Positions 27,688-36,412 of a stretch of 64,000 bases of DNA are shown here, in pieces. Within the stretch, counting starts at the first letter, position 1. Each line of letters begins with the position of its first letter. Location of the stretch: the NCBI GenBank assembly GCA_964415835.1, contig CAYQCA010000002.1, forward strand, positions 15,507 through 79,506. Direction: 5' to 3'. The position numbers were made by a program, and so were the translations under genes. Below the pieces are notes generated by a model, which had not been told where the DNA came from, searched no databases, and saw only the letters and a program-made list of their open reading frames with translations. The DNA comes from Ruminiclostridium sp964415835 (GTDB lineage: Bacteria; Bacillota; Clostridia; Acetivibrionales; DSM-1351).

Positions 27688-28812
27688 TTATACTTTAACA
27701 CCATTAATATAGACTTCTTTTAAATTGAAATCCGAATCACATATTAGGAAATCTGCTAATTTTCCATTTTCGATACTCCCAATTTGGTTTTGTGCATTAA
27801 GCAATCTTGCCGGGTTCCAGGTGGTGCACTGAACTGCATCTTCTTTGGAAATGCCAAAGGATATAGCTTTTCGCATACCTTCAAACAGATTTGTTGTTGA
27901 ACCCGAGATAGTACCATCAGGTAAAGTGACACATTGATCTTTTATGGTATACATTCTTCCTTCAAATTCATATATACCTTCAGGCATTCCACAGAAATTA
28001 ACTGAATCACTGATGAGAATAATTTTATCAGGACCCAGGAGCTTAAATGCAGCCCTTACAGCGCTCGGATGAATGTGAATGCCGTCTGAAATTAATTCTG
28101 CGGTCACATTGCTGCAGTCGGCTGCAGCACATATAACCCCTGGCTCTCTATGATGAATTGAATTCATGGCATTGAACAAATGCGTTACATGAGTCGCACC
28201 TGCCTCAAATGCTTTCATAGCTTCATCATAGGTAGCTGTTGTGTGACCAATGGAGACTGTCATATCTCTGGAAGCACGACATATAAAGTCTGATGCGTAA
28301 TCGAGCTCCGGAGCAACACAAGTGATTTTGAGCAAGCCATCTGCTGCTATGGTAAGACGTGTCAGCATGTCGTAGTTAGGATCTATCAGGTATCTTGGGT
28401 TCATACCTCCTTGTTTCTTTTTATTTAAGAAAGGTCCTTCCATTGTGATGCCTTGAATGCGTGCGTGGCCATCTGGAGTGCTATCACGATATTTCACCGC
28501 GCATTTATTAGCCTTTGTTAGAGTTTCTTCAGAGCAGGTTTCTGTAGTAGATGAGAAGGAAGTGATTCCGTTCTTAGCCATATACCAGGCCATGGTTTTA
28601 AATTCTTTATAACTTCCGTTGATAAAATTAGCACCTGAATTTCCGTGGGTATGTATGTCAATTAAACCGGGGATGACTGTCATTCCCTCTAAATCCCTGG
28701 CATTTGAAGCTAGTGATCCGACATCAACAAATAATCCGTTTTCTACACCGAAATCCATATTGTGAAACTTGAAATCTGGACCATAAACAATTGCATTTTT
28801 ATAATGTGCCAT
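27688..28812 (-). CDS. nagA: N-acetylglucosamine-6-phosphate deacetylase
   Basis: A 374-residue amidohydrolase. It converts GlcNAc-6-phosphate to glucosamine-6-phosphate and acetate in the cytoplasm. The metal-binding IDIHTHG, the TMEGPFLN glutamate block, SIGHTTATYDEA and THVTHLFNAM histidine blocks, and the catalytic Asp in ILISDSV are all in the expected order. ATG 28812 was chosen because GGAGGG lies 4 bp upstream; a TTG 12 bp earlier overlaps that site. It is followed by the ROK kinase-like gene and is divergent from a ROK repressor. Confidence 0.92.
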   Translation of the reverse strand: MAHYKNAIVYGPDFKFHNMDFGVENGLFVDVGSLASNARDLEGMTVIPGLIDIHTHGNSGANFINGSYKEFKTMAWYMAKNGITSFSSTTETCSEETLTKANKCAVKYRDSTPDGHARIQGITMEGPFLNKKKQGGMNPRYLIDPNYDMLTRLTIAADGLLKITCVAPELDYASDFICRASRDMTVSIGHTTATYDEAMKAFEAGATHVTHLFNAMNSIHHREPGVICAAADCSNVTAELISDGIHIHPSAVRAAFKLLGPDKIILISDSVNFCGMPEGIYEFEGRMYTIKDQCVTLPDGTISGSTTNLFEGMRKAISFGISKEDAVQCTTWNPARLLNAQNQIGSIENGKLADFLICDSDFNLKEVYINGVKV

Positions 28813-29148
28813 ATATCCCTCCAAGCATTTAAATTTAATATGATACTTTGAAGTAATAAGTAAGAATAAATTACAAATTACACAATTAATTTATCACAGT
28901 AATATATAGGTGTCAATGATATAATTTACAATTTTTGTTTATAAAATTAATGTAGGAACTAAAGTAGTAAATTTATAGCCAGATATGCTTTAAATATAGT
29001 ATTAAGGCCTTATAATGCATAAGTAATATAAAATTACTAATGTCAATAATTTATATGAGAATCTTTAATGGTATGTATATTGACATGTAAACTTACACTG
29101 ATATAATAAAAGCTAATGGAACTATCTCACAGACAGGGGAGGACAACA
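28813..29148. promoter_or_regulatory. Divergent control region between nagA and the ROK repressor
   Basis: 336 bp, very AT-rich, without a gene. It holds the strong promoter of the repressor gene (listed separately) and must hold the nagA promoter. An 8-bp inverted repeat ataaatta / taatttat at 28866-28894 is a possible operator, but could be chance in such AT-rich DNA. Confidence 0.4.
29080..29107 (+). promoter_or_regulatory. SigA-type promoter of the ROK repressor gene
   Basis: TTGACA (29080-29085), 16-bp spacer, TATAAT (29102-29107): both boxes are perfect. The predicted start point near 29114 supports translation from the GTG at 29149. Confidence 0.85.
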
Positions 29149-30360
29149 GTGCCAAGGTCAGTAGATCACTCTTCAATGCAACATTTAAATCAGAGACTCA
29201 TATTAGAAACAATTAATCAGCACGGACCAATTTCTCGAGCACAGCTGGCTCGAATGTTATCTATGTCAAAACCGGCTGTTTCCGACAATCTTACTAGTTT
29301 GCTTGAGCTTGGTGTCGTGATAGAAAATCTGTCTGCTCAGCAGGGAGTAACAAGCGGGAGAAAACCAATTCCCATTCAAATAAATAAAAACTACCGATAT
29401 ATATTGGCAATTGACTTAAATTATTTAGATCCTGTTTTTGCTCTGGCTAATTTTACCGGTGAGATTCTGACAGATTTTTGTATCAAGGTTGATCCTAATC
29501 TTAACTTTGAAGCACGTGTCGGTTTGATTAAGAATGCAGTTAATCTGCTTGTCAACTCAAACAATATAAAGCTTGAATCGGTGCTTTGTATTGGTATATC
29601 CTCACCCGGTACTTTTGACAATAAAAATCTTTTATGCGGTATTTCTCATCAATTCCAAAAATGGTTTGATGGTGACCTAGCGGGTATTCTATCTCATGAG
29701 TACAAGGTTCCTGTATTTATAAAAAATGATGCAAACACGGCAGCCATTGGAGAATATTATTATGGTGAGGGCAGAGAAACGACAAACCTTCTTTATTTAA
29801 GCTGTGGCATGGGCTTAGGCTGTGGCCTCATTTTGAACAATCATCTATATGAAGGACAAAAGTACAGTGCAGGTAATATTAGCAAATATACTGATACATC
29901 AAAGCGTTTTGCTGGAGAAACGGCTGAAGATACGCTTAGAATAGATGCAATTCTTAAAAGGATCCAATCTGATATTTCTTCAGGTGTTTCTTGTTGTTTA
30001 TCTAACTTACCGACTGAGGGGCTTCGTTTTGAACACATTGTAAATGCTTACCTAAACCACGATGCATATATATTAAATATTCTGACTGCTATTGCGGAAG
30101 AGATTGCATGCTTGGCTTCTAACATTGCAGGCTTACTTGAAATTGAAACAGTTGTACTGGGGGGCGAGTATATAGTATTTTATGATCTGTTTTATCCTAT
30201 AATATCAAGAGCTCTTAGTGAGCTTTTTATACCATCTAAATTTAAAAAGGCTGCTTTAGGACGTAATTCAGGACTTTATGGTTTGTTCAGCATAGCTCGT
30301 ACCTTTGCGTTTGATGAGATTTGTCAGTCTGAAAATAGAACTATTAGTGGTATGATATAA
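29149..30360 (+). CDS. ROK-family transcriptional repressor (NagC/XylR type)
   Basis: A 403-residue regulator. An N-terminal winged helix-turn-helix (ISRAQLARMLSMSKPAVSDNL) is followed by an actin-like ROK domain. The sugar-binding KNDANTAAIGEYYYGEG block is kept, but the ExGH and CxCGxxGCxE zinc motif of typical ROK proteins is absent (SAGNISKYT in its place). GTG 29149 was chosen because GGGGAGG lies 6 bp upstream and a promoter lies just before; an ATG at 29116 would leave almost no leader. Divergent from nagA, so it likely represses the amino-sugar genes until a sugar or sugar phosphate binds. Confidence 0.88.
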   Translation: MPRSVDHSSMQHLNQRLILETINQHGPISRAQLARMLSMSKPAVSDNLTSLLELGVVIENLSAQQGVTSGRKPIPIQINKNYRYILAIDLNYLDPVFALANFTGEILTDFCIKVDPNLNFEARVGLIKNAVNLLVNSNNIKLESVLCIGISSPGTFDNKNLLCGISHQFQKWFDGDLAGILSHEYKVPVFIKNDANTAAIGEYYYGEGRETTNLLYLSCGMGLGCGLILNNHLYEGQKYSAGNISKYTDTSKRFAGETAEDTLRIDAILKRIQSDISSGVSCCLSNLPTEGLRFEHIVNAYLNHDAYILNILTAIAEEIACLASNIAGLLEIETVVLGGEYIVFYDLFYPIISRALSELFIPSKFKKAALGRNSGLYGLFSIARTFAFDEICQSENRTISGMI

Positions 30361-30382
30361 ATAATAATAGAATCAATACCGA

Positions 30383-30425
30383 AGGGATGCAAACAGAAAA
30401 ATTATTTCTGTTACATCCCCCTTTT
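30383..30425. terminator. Terminator between convergent genes
   Basis: A long hairpin pairs gggatgcaaacagaaa with tttctgttacatccc (one bulge), followed by CCTTTT. It serves the ROK repressor gene and possibly the convergent alanine dehydrogenase operon. Confidence 0.75.
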
Positions 30426-30444
30426 AAAAACTTACACGTGCCTG

Positions 30445-31545
30445 TTAGATCTGAGAATATTCGATGTTATGACTAATTGCAACATTTTTATATGTGCATT
30501 TGCCGTCATAAATATTTATTCCGTTCTTTAAGCCGCTATCCTGTTCTGCAGCCTTTTCAAGTCCAAGATTTGCAATCATCAGTCCATACCTTAGCGTAGC
30601 ATTTGTCAAGGCTGTTGTTGATGTATTTGGTACAGCACCCGGCATATTTGCTACGCAGTAATGAACAACTCCATCAACTTCAAAAACTGGATCGTTATGA
30701 TAGGTTGCTTTTGTGGTTTCAAAGCAGCCACCCTGATCAACGGCCACGTCAACAATAACCGAGCCCTTTTTCATTGTCTTAAGATATTCCTTTTTCAGAA
30801 GCTTCGGAGCACTTGCACCAGGGATTAATACTGCTCCTACAACAAGGTCTGCATCCACAATTTCATTTTGAATCACAGCTTCGGTAGAATACAGAGTTTT
30901 CAGGGTGCCTCCGAATATTTCATCCAGATAGGCAAGCCTATCAAGGTTGGTGTCCAGAACTGAAACATCTGCACCTAGCCCAATAGCCATTCTGCAGGCA
31001 TTGGTACCAACTATTCCTCCTCCGAGTACTACAACTTTTGCTTTTTTTACTCCGGGAACTCCTCCCAGCAATACACCGCGGCCTCCAAAAGGCTTTTCAA
31101 GATATTTTGCACCTTCCTGGACGCTCAGCCTGCCGGCAATTTCGCTCATGGGCTTGAGCAGGGGGAGACTGCCCTTTTTGTCGGTGATTGTTTCATAAGC
31201 TACAGCTTTGCAGCCGCTGATCATTAGTGCTTTTGTCAAAGGTAGATCTGCTGCCAGATGCAAATAAGTGTAAAGAATCTGTCCCTTGCGTATTAGGGGA
31301 TACTCTTGCTCCAGTGGCTCCTTTACCTTTATAATCATGTCGCAGCTGTTCCATACCTGCTCCGCACTGTCAATTATGGTTGCACCGGCTCTTTCGTATT
31401 CTTCATCGGTAAAGCTTGAGCCTTCACCTGCTTTTGTTTCAATAAAAACCTCATGTGAATATTTGAGGTACTCCTTAACATTGTCCGGTGTCATTCCGAC
31501 ACGATATTCATGAGTTTTAATCTCTTTTACACATCCAATTCTCAT
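30445..31545 (-). CDS. ald: Alanine dehydrogenase
   Basis: A 366-residue NAD-dependent enzyme that converts L-alanine to pyruvate and ammonia. The N-terminal block (GCVKEIKTHEYRVGMTP) and the IKVKEP and YLHLAAD segments supply the active-site Lys and His of the family. The Rossmann motif VVLGGGIVGTNA is near residue 170. DQGGCFETT and the C-terminal NMPGAVPNTST block are typical. Length matches the family. AAGGAG precedes the ATG. It is the last gene of a minus-strand operon of sugar-modifying genes, where it may release nitrogen passed to pyruvate by the aminotransferases of the region; that role is inference. Confidence 0.95.
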   Translation of the reverse strand: MRIGCVKEIKTHEYRVGMTPDNVKEYLKYSHEVFIETKAGEGSSFTDEEYERAGATIIDSAEQVWNSCDMIIKVKEPLEQEYPLIRKGQILYTYLHLAADLPLTKALMISGCKAVAYETITDKKGSLPLLKPMSEIAGRLSVQEGAKYLEKPFGGRGVLLGGVPGVKKAKVVVLGGGIVGTNACRMAIGLGADVSVLDTNLDRLAYLDEIFGGTLKTLYSTEAVIQNEIVDADLVVGAVLIPGASAPKLLKKEYLKTMKKGSVIVDVAVDQGGCFETTKATYHNDPVFEVDGVVHYCVANMPGAVPNTSTTALTNATLRYGLMIANLGLEKAAEQDSGLKNGINIYDGKCTYKNVAISHNIEYSQI

Positions 31546-31602
31546 AATGTTGCTCCTTTTAATATGTCATTTAAAACGGAAAATTTTATTACCTAATCCT
31601 TG

Positions 31603-32646
31603 TTATAAGCTTAAGATAACACTATTTTCTGAAGATTTATACGCCATTTCAATAATTTTTTGTACCTGTAGGGCACTTTCAACTGTAACTTCAACTGGTG
31701 AACCGGTTAAAATTGAGTTTGAGAAGGATTCGATTTCTTTGGTATACATATTTCCAAACTCAACCTCTATATCTACAGAGGAAACATCATTTCTATCCTG
31801 CTGGGCATTGTATCCCAAACTGTCATCTGACAATACAACATCAAGCTTTCCGCCTTCAACTTGGCTGATTGTACCTTCTGCAAGCATGCTTCCTTTAGTA
31901 CCGTAAATCTCGAGCCTGCATCTTGCAGCAGCATCAGGTATATTAAAATTAGCATCAACATATCCATAAGATCCATTATCCATTTTCATAAGCAATGAAG
32001 CAGAATCTTCAACCTCATATTTGAAGGTGTTTGTGCCGGTGAAAGCACCCAATTGAACAGCTTTGCTCCCGGTTATATATTGAATGAGATCAATGCAATG
32101 TACGCCCATATCCATAAGCGCTCCGCCTCCGGAGGTAGATTTCTGCTGTCTCCAGTTACCCGGCATATCAGGGTACCAGCAGGTGAGCTGTGCTCTGCTT
32201 GATACTATCTGGCCAAGCTTTCCACTGTCCACGATTTCCTTCATTTTCCGGTGATATGCATGGTATCGCATCATTAAGCCTACTGCAATAAGTACACCTT
32301 CTTCATTACAAAACTTTATAATTTCTTCGCCTTCCTCGGCAGTCATGGCGACAGGCTTCTCAATAAGAATATGCTTTTTAGCTTTAGCAGCCTTCTTAAC
32401 CTGATCTTTATGAAAAATAACAGGTGAGGCAATATAAACTGCATCTATTTCCTTATCAGCCAAAATGTCTTCAACTGAGGTATATGCCCGTTTTGCACCG
32501 TACTTTTGTCTGATTTTTTCTGAAAGCTCAGTGTTTATTTCCATTACCGCAATAAGCTCGGCATTTTTTGCCAAAATCATTCCGGGTATGGTTCTTCTGT
32601 CTGCTATTCCGGCTGCACCGATTACTCCCCATTTAACTTTGCTCAT
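31603..32646 (-). CDS. Gfo/Idh/MocA-family oxidoreductase
   Basis: A 347-residue NAD(P)-dependent sugar or polyol dehydrogenase. The N-terminal Rossmann fold shows WGVIGAAGIA, and the catalytic-lysine block reads EKPVAMTAEE. The C-terminal alpha/beta domain includes GGGALMDMGVHCIDL. ATG 32646 was chosen because GGAGG lies 8 bp upstream. It follows the NagB-like gene by about 20 bp. Family members oxidise ring hydroxyls of sugars or inositols, which would yield the keto intermediate needed by the DegT-type aminotransferases; substrate unknown. Confidence 0.9.
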   Translation of the reverse strand: MSKVKWGVIGAAGIADRRTIPGMILAKNAELIAVMEINTELSEKIRQKYGAKRAYTSVEDILADKEIDAVYIASPVIFHKDQVKKAAKAKKHILIEKPVAMTAEEGEEIIKFCNEEGVLIAVGLMMRYHAYHRKMKEIVDSGKLGQIVSSRAQLTCWYPDMPGNWRQQKSTSGGGALMDMGVHCIDLIQYITGSKAVQLGAFTGTNTFKYEVEDSASLLMKMDNGSYGYVDANFNIPDAAARCRLEIYGTKGSMLAEGTISQVEGGKLDVVLSDDSLGYNAQQDRNDVSSVDIEVEFGNMYTKEIESFSNSILTGSPVEVTVESALQVQKIIEMAYKSSENSVILSL

Positions 32647-32666
32647 ATTATTTACCTCCGACAAAT

Positions 32667-33617
32667 TTAGTTACATTCTGCTACCAAAGGTCCGGCAAGT
32701 TCTTTCATAAAGAATAGTTTACCCGGAAGTGTTGGCATAAATGTAGAAGGAATCCAAATACTTGGACCATATCTTAATGTCATCCACAAGGACATACCCT
32801 GCCATTGCATACCTCTTGACAAGGTACCATCGCAGCCGCCGATAATTTTATCAGACTGGAGGAAGATACCGGGGCCTATAGTGTTCGCACGGCATGGTAC
32901 TAAAGTAGTTCTGCTCTTGAAGCTTGTTATTGCATTTTGCTCGATTGTTAATGGGTGAAGCTTTGCACCAATTCTGTACATTTGCTTTTTCCATTCCTCA
33001 ACGGAGGAGTATTCTGCAGCAAACTGAGGCTCCCAGAAAGCGATATGACACATTCTGCCTATACCGAATACTGTAATAAGTTTTGCGCCTTCAGCCTTTA
33101 GCTTTGCAATTTTTTCGGGGTATGTAGGGAGGTTATCCTTTGTTGCAAAGTTTCTTTGAGACTTTGGCACTGTCAACTGTCCGAGAGGACCAAAAAATAC
33201 CTGCTCCATAGCAAATTGAAACGCCGCTGAATTTGACGGCTCCAGAGTATTTCCGTCCTTATCGCTCCACTCATCCATGTTGAAGGTAAATACATGTGAG
33301 CAGTCAACATTCCATGCCTTCAGGAAGTAGACAGCCCAACGGTACATACCCATTGGTCCTACAGGCAGAACCATTGCAAGTTTATTTCCTGCATCTCTGG
33401 CATTTTTTATTTCGAGGGCAATTTCATGACCCATCATCATATCAAAATCATGTACATTATCGCAGGCTATGGGTGAAAAGTCTTTGTGCCAGTATTGCTG
33501 CCTGTCTGTTATTTCCTCGGCTGAAAAAGAACAGCATTCATCTATCCTTTTCATATCCCAGCCGGCAGGGAAGAAGCCTTCCAATAAGGAATCCTTTTCA
33601 GTATCCAAAAAGTTCAT
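32667..33617 (-). CDS. Divergent glucosamine-6-phosphate deaminase-like protein
   Basis: A 316-residue NagB/RpiA-fold protein, about 50 residues longer than NagB. FNMDEW keeps the general-base Asp115 of the FNMDEY motif. The second active-site motif, GxGxDGHIAFNEP in NagB, reads GIGRMCHIAFWEP: the histidine (191) and glutamate (196) remain, but the Asp is Met189. The phosphate loop is also altered (LPVGPMGMYRW). So it may act on a non-phosphorylated or otherwise different sugar, or be an isomerase. The ATG 9 bp after AGGAG was chosen; another ATG directly abuts that site. It lies between the PIG-L deacetylase and the oxidoreductase genes. Confidence 0.75.
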   Translation of the reverse strand: MNFLDTEKDSLLEGFFPAGWDMKRIDECCSFSAEEITDRQQYWHKDFSPIACDNVHDFDMMMGHEIALEIKNARDAGNKLAMVLPVGPMGMYRWAVYFLKAWNVDCSHVFTFNMDEWSDKDGNTLEPSNSAAFQFAMEQVFFGPLGQLTVPKSQRNFATKDNLPTYPEKIAKLKAEGAKLITVFGIGRMCHIAFWEPQFAAEYSSVEEWKKQMYRIGAKLHPLTIEQNAITSFKSRTTLVPCRANTIGPGIFLQSDKIIGGCDGTLSRGMQWQGMSLWMTLRYGPSIWIPSTFMPTLPGKLFFMKELAGPLVAECN

Positions 33618-33640
33618 ATTTTTCATCTCCTAAATATTTT

Positions 33641-34348
33641 TTATGGTAAAAGTCTTGCAGTAGGTATTCTTGGCCATGTATCACACTTTCTGAAGCCTTC
33701 GGCAAAGGCTGCTCCACATTGGAGACCTCTGAATTTTGAAACTGTTCTTACAAAATCCAAAAAATCAATTCCGTCATGTTCTCGCATCCACTTTATCTGA
33801 CTTTCATGGCAGTCCAATGCTGAGATTTTAGTATCAATTGTGCTGCTGATATCCACATATTCTGTAGGAAGGAAATTGACTCCTGCCAGAGTATCCATAT
33901 AATAAATAGGGGGGATTTTTCCATAAGACTCATGTTTTGTGAACGCATGAGGTACGCTTGATGAAAAACTCGCATTAAAAACAAGTTTACCAACTTCCAA
34001 ATGGTCACGCATATAATCTTCAGGACTATGTGTTATTATTATATCAGGCTTTATCTGTCTAACCACATCAATTACCTTATTTACAGTGTCTTCATTATAT
34101 GAATTAACCATCAAATCAGGTATATCCAAATTTATTACTTCTTTTGCTCCGATAATTTTACCTGATCTAATAGCTTCCTGTTCTCTTATTGTCCTTAGTT
34201 CATCAGGCATTATAATTGCATGCCCCATATTGCCATTGGCTACATGGCACATGGTAACTGCATGACCTTGGGCAGCATATAGTGCTAAAGTGCCGCCACA
34301 CCCAATTTCCAGGTCATCAGGGTGACATCCGATCGCTAAAACATTCAT
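33641..34348 (-). CDS. PIG-L-family N-deacetylase
   Basis: A 235-residue zinc-dependent deacetylase of the LmbE/PIG-L/BshB type. The signature GCHPDDLEIGCGGTL gives His9, Asp11 and Asp12, and HSPEDYMRDHLE supplies the remaining metal-binding histidine region. Known members remove the acetyl group from GlcNAc-containing compounds. GGAGGTG precedes the ATG. It precedes the divergent NagB-like gene by about 20 bp, which suggests that the free amino sugar is passed to that enzyme. Confidence 0.92.
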   Translation of the reverse strand: MNVLAIGCHPDDLEIGCGGTLALYAAQGHAVTMCHVANGNMGHAIIMPDELRTIREQEAIRSGKIIGAKEVINLDIPDLMVNSYNEDTVNKVIDVVRQIKPDIIITHSPEDYMRDHLEVGKLVFNASFSSSVPHAFTKHESYGKIPPIYYMDTLAGVNFLPTEYVDISSTIDTKISALDCHESQIKWMREHDGIDFLDFVRTVSKFRGLQCGAAFAEGFRKCDTWPRIPTARLLP

Positions 34349-34393
34349 ATCAAAACACCTCCTTTACATAAAATGATTACAACATATGTACAT

Positions 34394-35425
34394 TTAGTAG
34401 CCTCCGAAATCTCTTCCGGCTTTTAAAAACGCTCTCATGTTTTCTTCAGGAATATCTCTTGGTATCATTTCACCGCTGTTGAAGATATACCCGCCGTTTT
34501 GCTTTCCGATTTCCAATATCTCTTTTGAGCGCTGGTATGTTTCTTCAGGTGTTCCCTCCAAAAGAGTTCTGATGGGATCTACATTGCCCATAATGCAAAC
34601 TTTGCTGCCTACAGCCTCCTTTGCCACTTTCATATCAACACCCGGACCTACACTTAAAGCACTGATTCCTGTTGCAGCCTGAGCTTTCATATGCTCCGGC
34701 TTGTGTTCGCTGGCATGATAGAAGCTGAATGCACCAGCAGCATCATAAGCCTGCACGCATTTTTTTGCACCGTCAAAAGCAAACTCCATATAATTATTTA
34801 CTGAAATAAGGTGACCGGAGGCATTGCAATCGCCTACCCACAGAGCATCAGCTCCAGCCTCGATCTGTGCGCACCCCCACATAATCTGAAGGTCAGTAAA
34901 AAATTTTACTGTATCTTTAACCAGTTCCGGTTCGTCATAAATAAGCATAAGAGTTTCTGACATTCCATAAAGGAGAGTTGCTGAGGAGAAGGGAGCTGCC
35001 ACGCGGCCGGTTACGCACACTGTATCGCCGAATTCGTCTTTGACCCTCTTAATTGCATCAAGAAGTACAGGCATTCTGCCATCCTTTTTTGGATTTGGCA
35101 TCTTAAGACCTTTCAACGTTTCATAAGTAGCGGGTAAATAGTTACAGGTTGCCGGCAAAATGTTTCCTTCACCTTTAACACCTACGCCAAGTACTTCAAA
35201 TTCGATACAATCATCTACCTGAAGCCATGCCCAGTCGTAGTCGTATTTTTTTATTGCTTCTATCTGACATTTTGCCATAACCTTAGAATCACTGTTATAG
35301 TTTGAATAAACCTCACCGGACATTCTTACATCAAATTCTTCGCTAAGAGCAACTACTGGAACTCTGGATGGTTTTTGCAGATTTACACATCTGCGGATAT
35401 CTTCGATTACACCTTTGTATGCCAT
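34394..35425 (-). CDS. Uroporphyrinogen-decarboxylase-superfamily protein (not HemE)
   Basis: A 343-residue TIM-barrel protein, second UroD-superfamily member of the window. It lacks the HemE arginine motif. The His-x-Cys zinc site of related methyltransferases reads FYHASEHKP, so the cysteine is replaced, and the C-terminal site (FNSGEMIPRDIPEENM) also lacks cysteine. It is therefore unlikely to be a classic corrinoid methyltransferase. GGAGGG precedes the ATG. It lies in an operon with creatininase-like, PIG-L and NagB-like genes. Role unknown. Confidence 0.7.
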   Translation of the reverse strand: MAYKGVIEDIRRCVNLQKPSRVPVVALSEEFDVRMSGEVYSNYNSDSKVMAKCQIEAIKKYDYDWAWLQVDDCIEFEVLGVGVKGEGNILPATCNYLPATYETLKGLKMPNPKKDGRMPVLLDAIKRVKDEFGDTVCVTGRVAAPFSSATLLYGMSETLMLIYDEPELVKDTVKFFTDLQIMWGCAQIEAGADALWVGDCNASGHLISVNNYMEFAFDGAKKCVQAYDAAGAFSFYHASEHKPEHMKAQAATGISALSVGPGVDMKVAKEAVGSKVCIMGNVDPIRTLLEGTPEETYQRSKEILEIGKQNGGYIFNSGEMIPRDIPEENMRAFLKAGRDFGGY

Positions 35426-35454
35426 TTTCTTACCCTCCGATTAATCATATTTAA

Positions 35455-36243
35455 TTATCTTTTTGAGTTAAGCAAATCTACATATTCCACAAGCCCATTT
35501 ACCATTTCAGCACAAATTTTTTCACCCAGCTCGTAGCTTGCTTTTTCAGGGAAGCCCATAACTCCAACCTGAATTTCTGCTCTTTGGTGAACATAGGGAA
35601 CAATAAACTTATGGTCAACTTGTTTTTCGCTGATTTCGAACCAATCCTGATCCGAACGCATCATTCTTGATATTTCAGGTTCATCCATAACGATATCCTT
35701 TTTCACAAGTTCAGGTTTCCAATAGAGCATGAGAGAGGTTTCAGCCATTCCAGCATGAAAATCATGCTCAGGCAGCATTCTGAAGCATTCCAGCCAGGTA
35801 GGTGACAATTCCCAGACCTCAACCAAAGATAGGGTAATGTCTTTATAGTCAGGATTACGCTTTAGAATCATCTGAAGTGAGCTTTGCAATGCAATACGGT
35901 TATCAGTTCCTGCATGGCCAAGCAATATGATTACATCCTTAAAGCCGTTCCTGATCATTTCCTGGCAGATATCCATTATTAAAAGAGAAAATACCTGAGA
36001 ACTTATATTAATAGTTCCGGGAAGTTCGCCTCCGGAATAACAATAGGGAACAGTAGGTGCAACAACAGCGTTTAGTCTGTCACCCGCTCTTCTTGGAACT
36101 TCATTTGCATTGTGATAGTCAGTACTTAAAGGAAGATGGTAGCCGTGTTGTTCTACCACACCTACAGGGATAATTACGGTAGTTGTCTTGTCTAGTACCA
36201 GGCGCATATCCTTGACTGTCATATTTTCCATGAAATATGCCAT
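35455..36243 (-). CDS. Creatininase-family amidohydrolase
   Basis: A 262-residue metal-dependent hydrolase. VEQHGYHLPLSTDYHNANEV carries the Glu, His and Asp metal ligands, and LLGHAGTDNR is a second family block. Relatives hydrolyse creatinine, mycofactocin precursor or formamide intermediates, and some open cyclic amides. GGAGG precedes the ATG. In this operon it may act on an amide or lactam of the sugar-derived compound. Specific substrate unknown. Confidence 0.88.
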   Translation of the reverse strand: MAYFMENMTVKDMRLVLDKTTTVIIPVGVVEQHGYHLPLSTDYHNANEVPRRAGDRLNAVVAPTVPYCYSGGELPGTINISSQVFSLLIMDICQEMIRNGFKDVIILLGHAGTDNRIALQSSLQMILKRNPDYKDITLSLVEVWELSPTWLECFRMLPEHDFHAGMAETSLMLYWKPELVKKDIVMDEPEISRMMRSDQDWFEISEKQVDHKFIVPYVHQRAEIQVGVMGFPEKASYELGEKICAEMVNGLVEYVDLLNSKR

Positions 36244-36412
36244 AATAAACCTCCTTGTCGGAAAACTTTTGGAATTGATTTTTAGAAAAGTTGAAAGCTA
36301 TACAATGTATTTATTCAGTCTTTAAATAAATTGTATATTAAATAATTTTTAAATAAAATAAACAAAACTTAGAAATTATATGCATTATTGTTATAACAGC
36401 TGTCGCTTTAAT

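Noticed and set aside
28866..28894. 8-bp inverted repeat in the nagA/ROK intergenic region as an operator.
   Set aside because: Made only of A and T in very AT-rich DNA, so chance is likely; kept only as a remark in the region entry.
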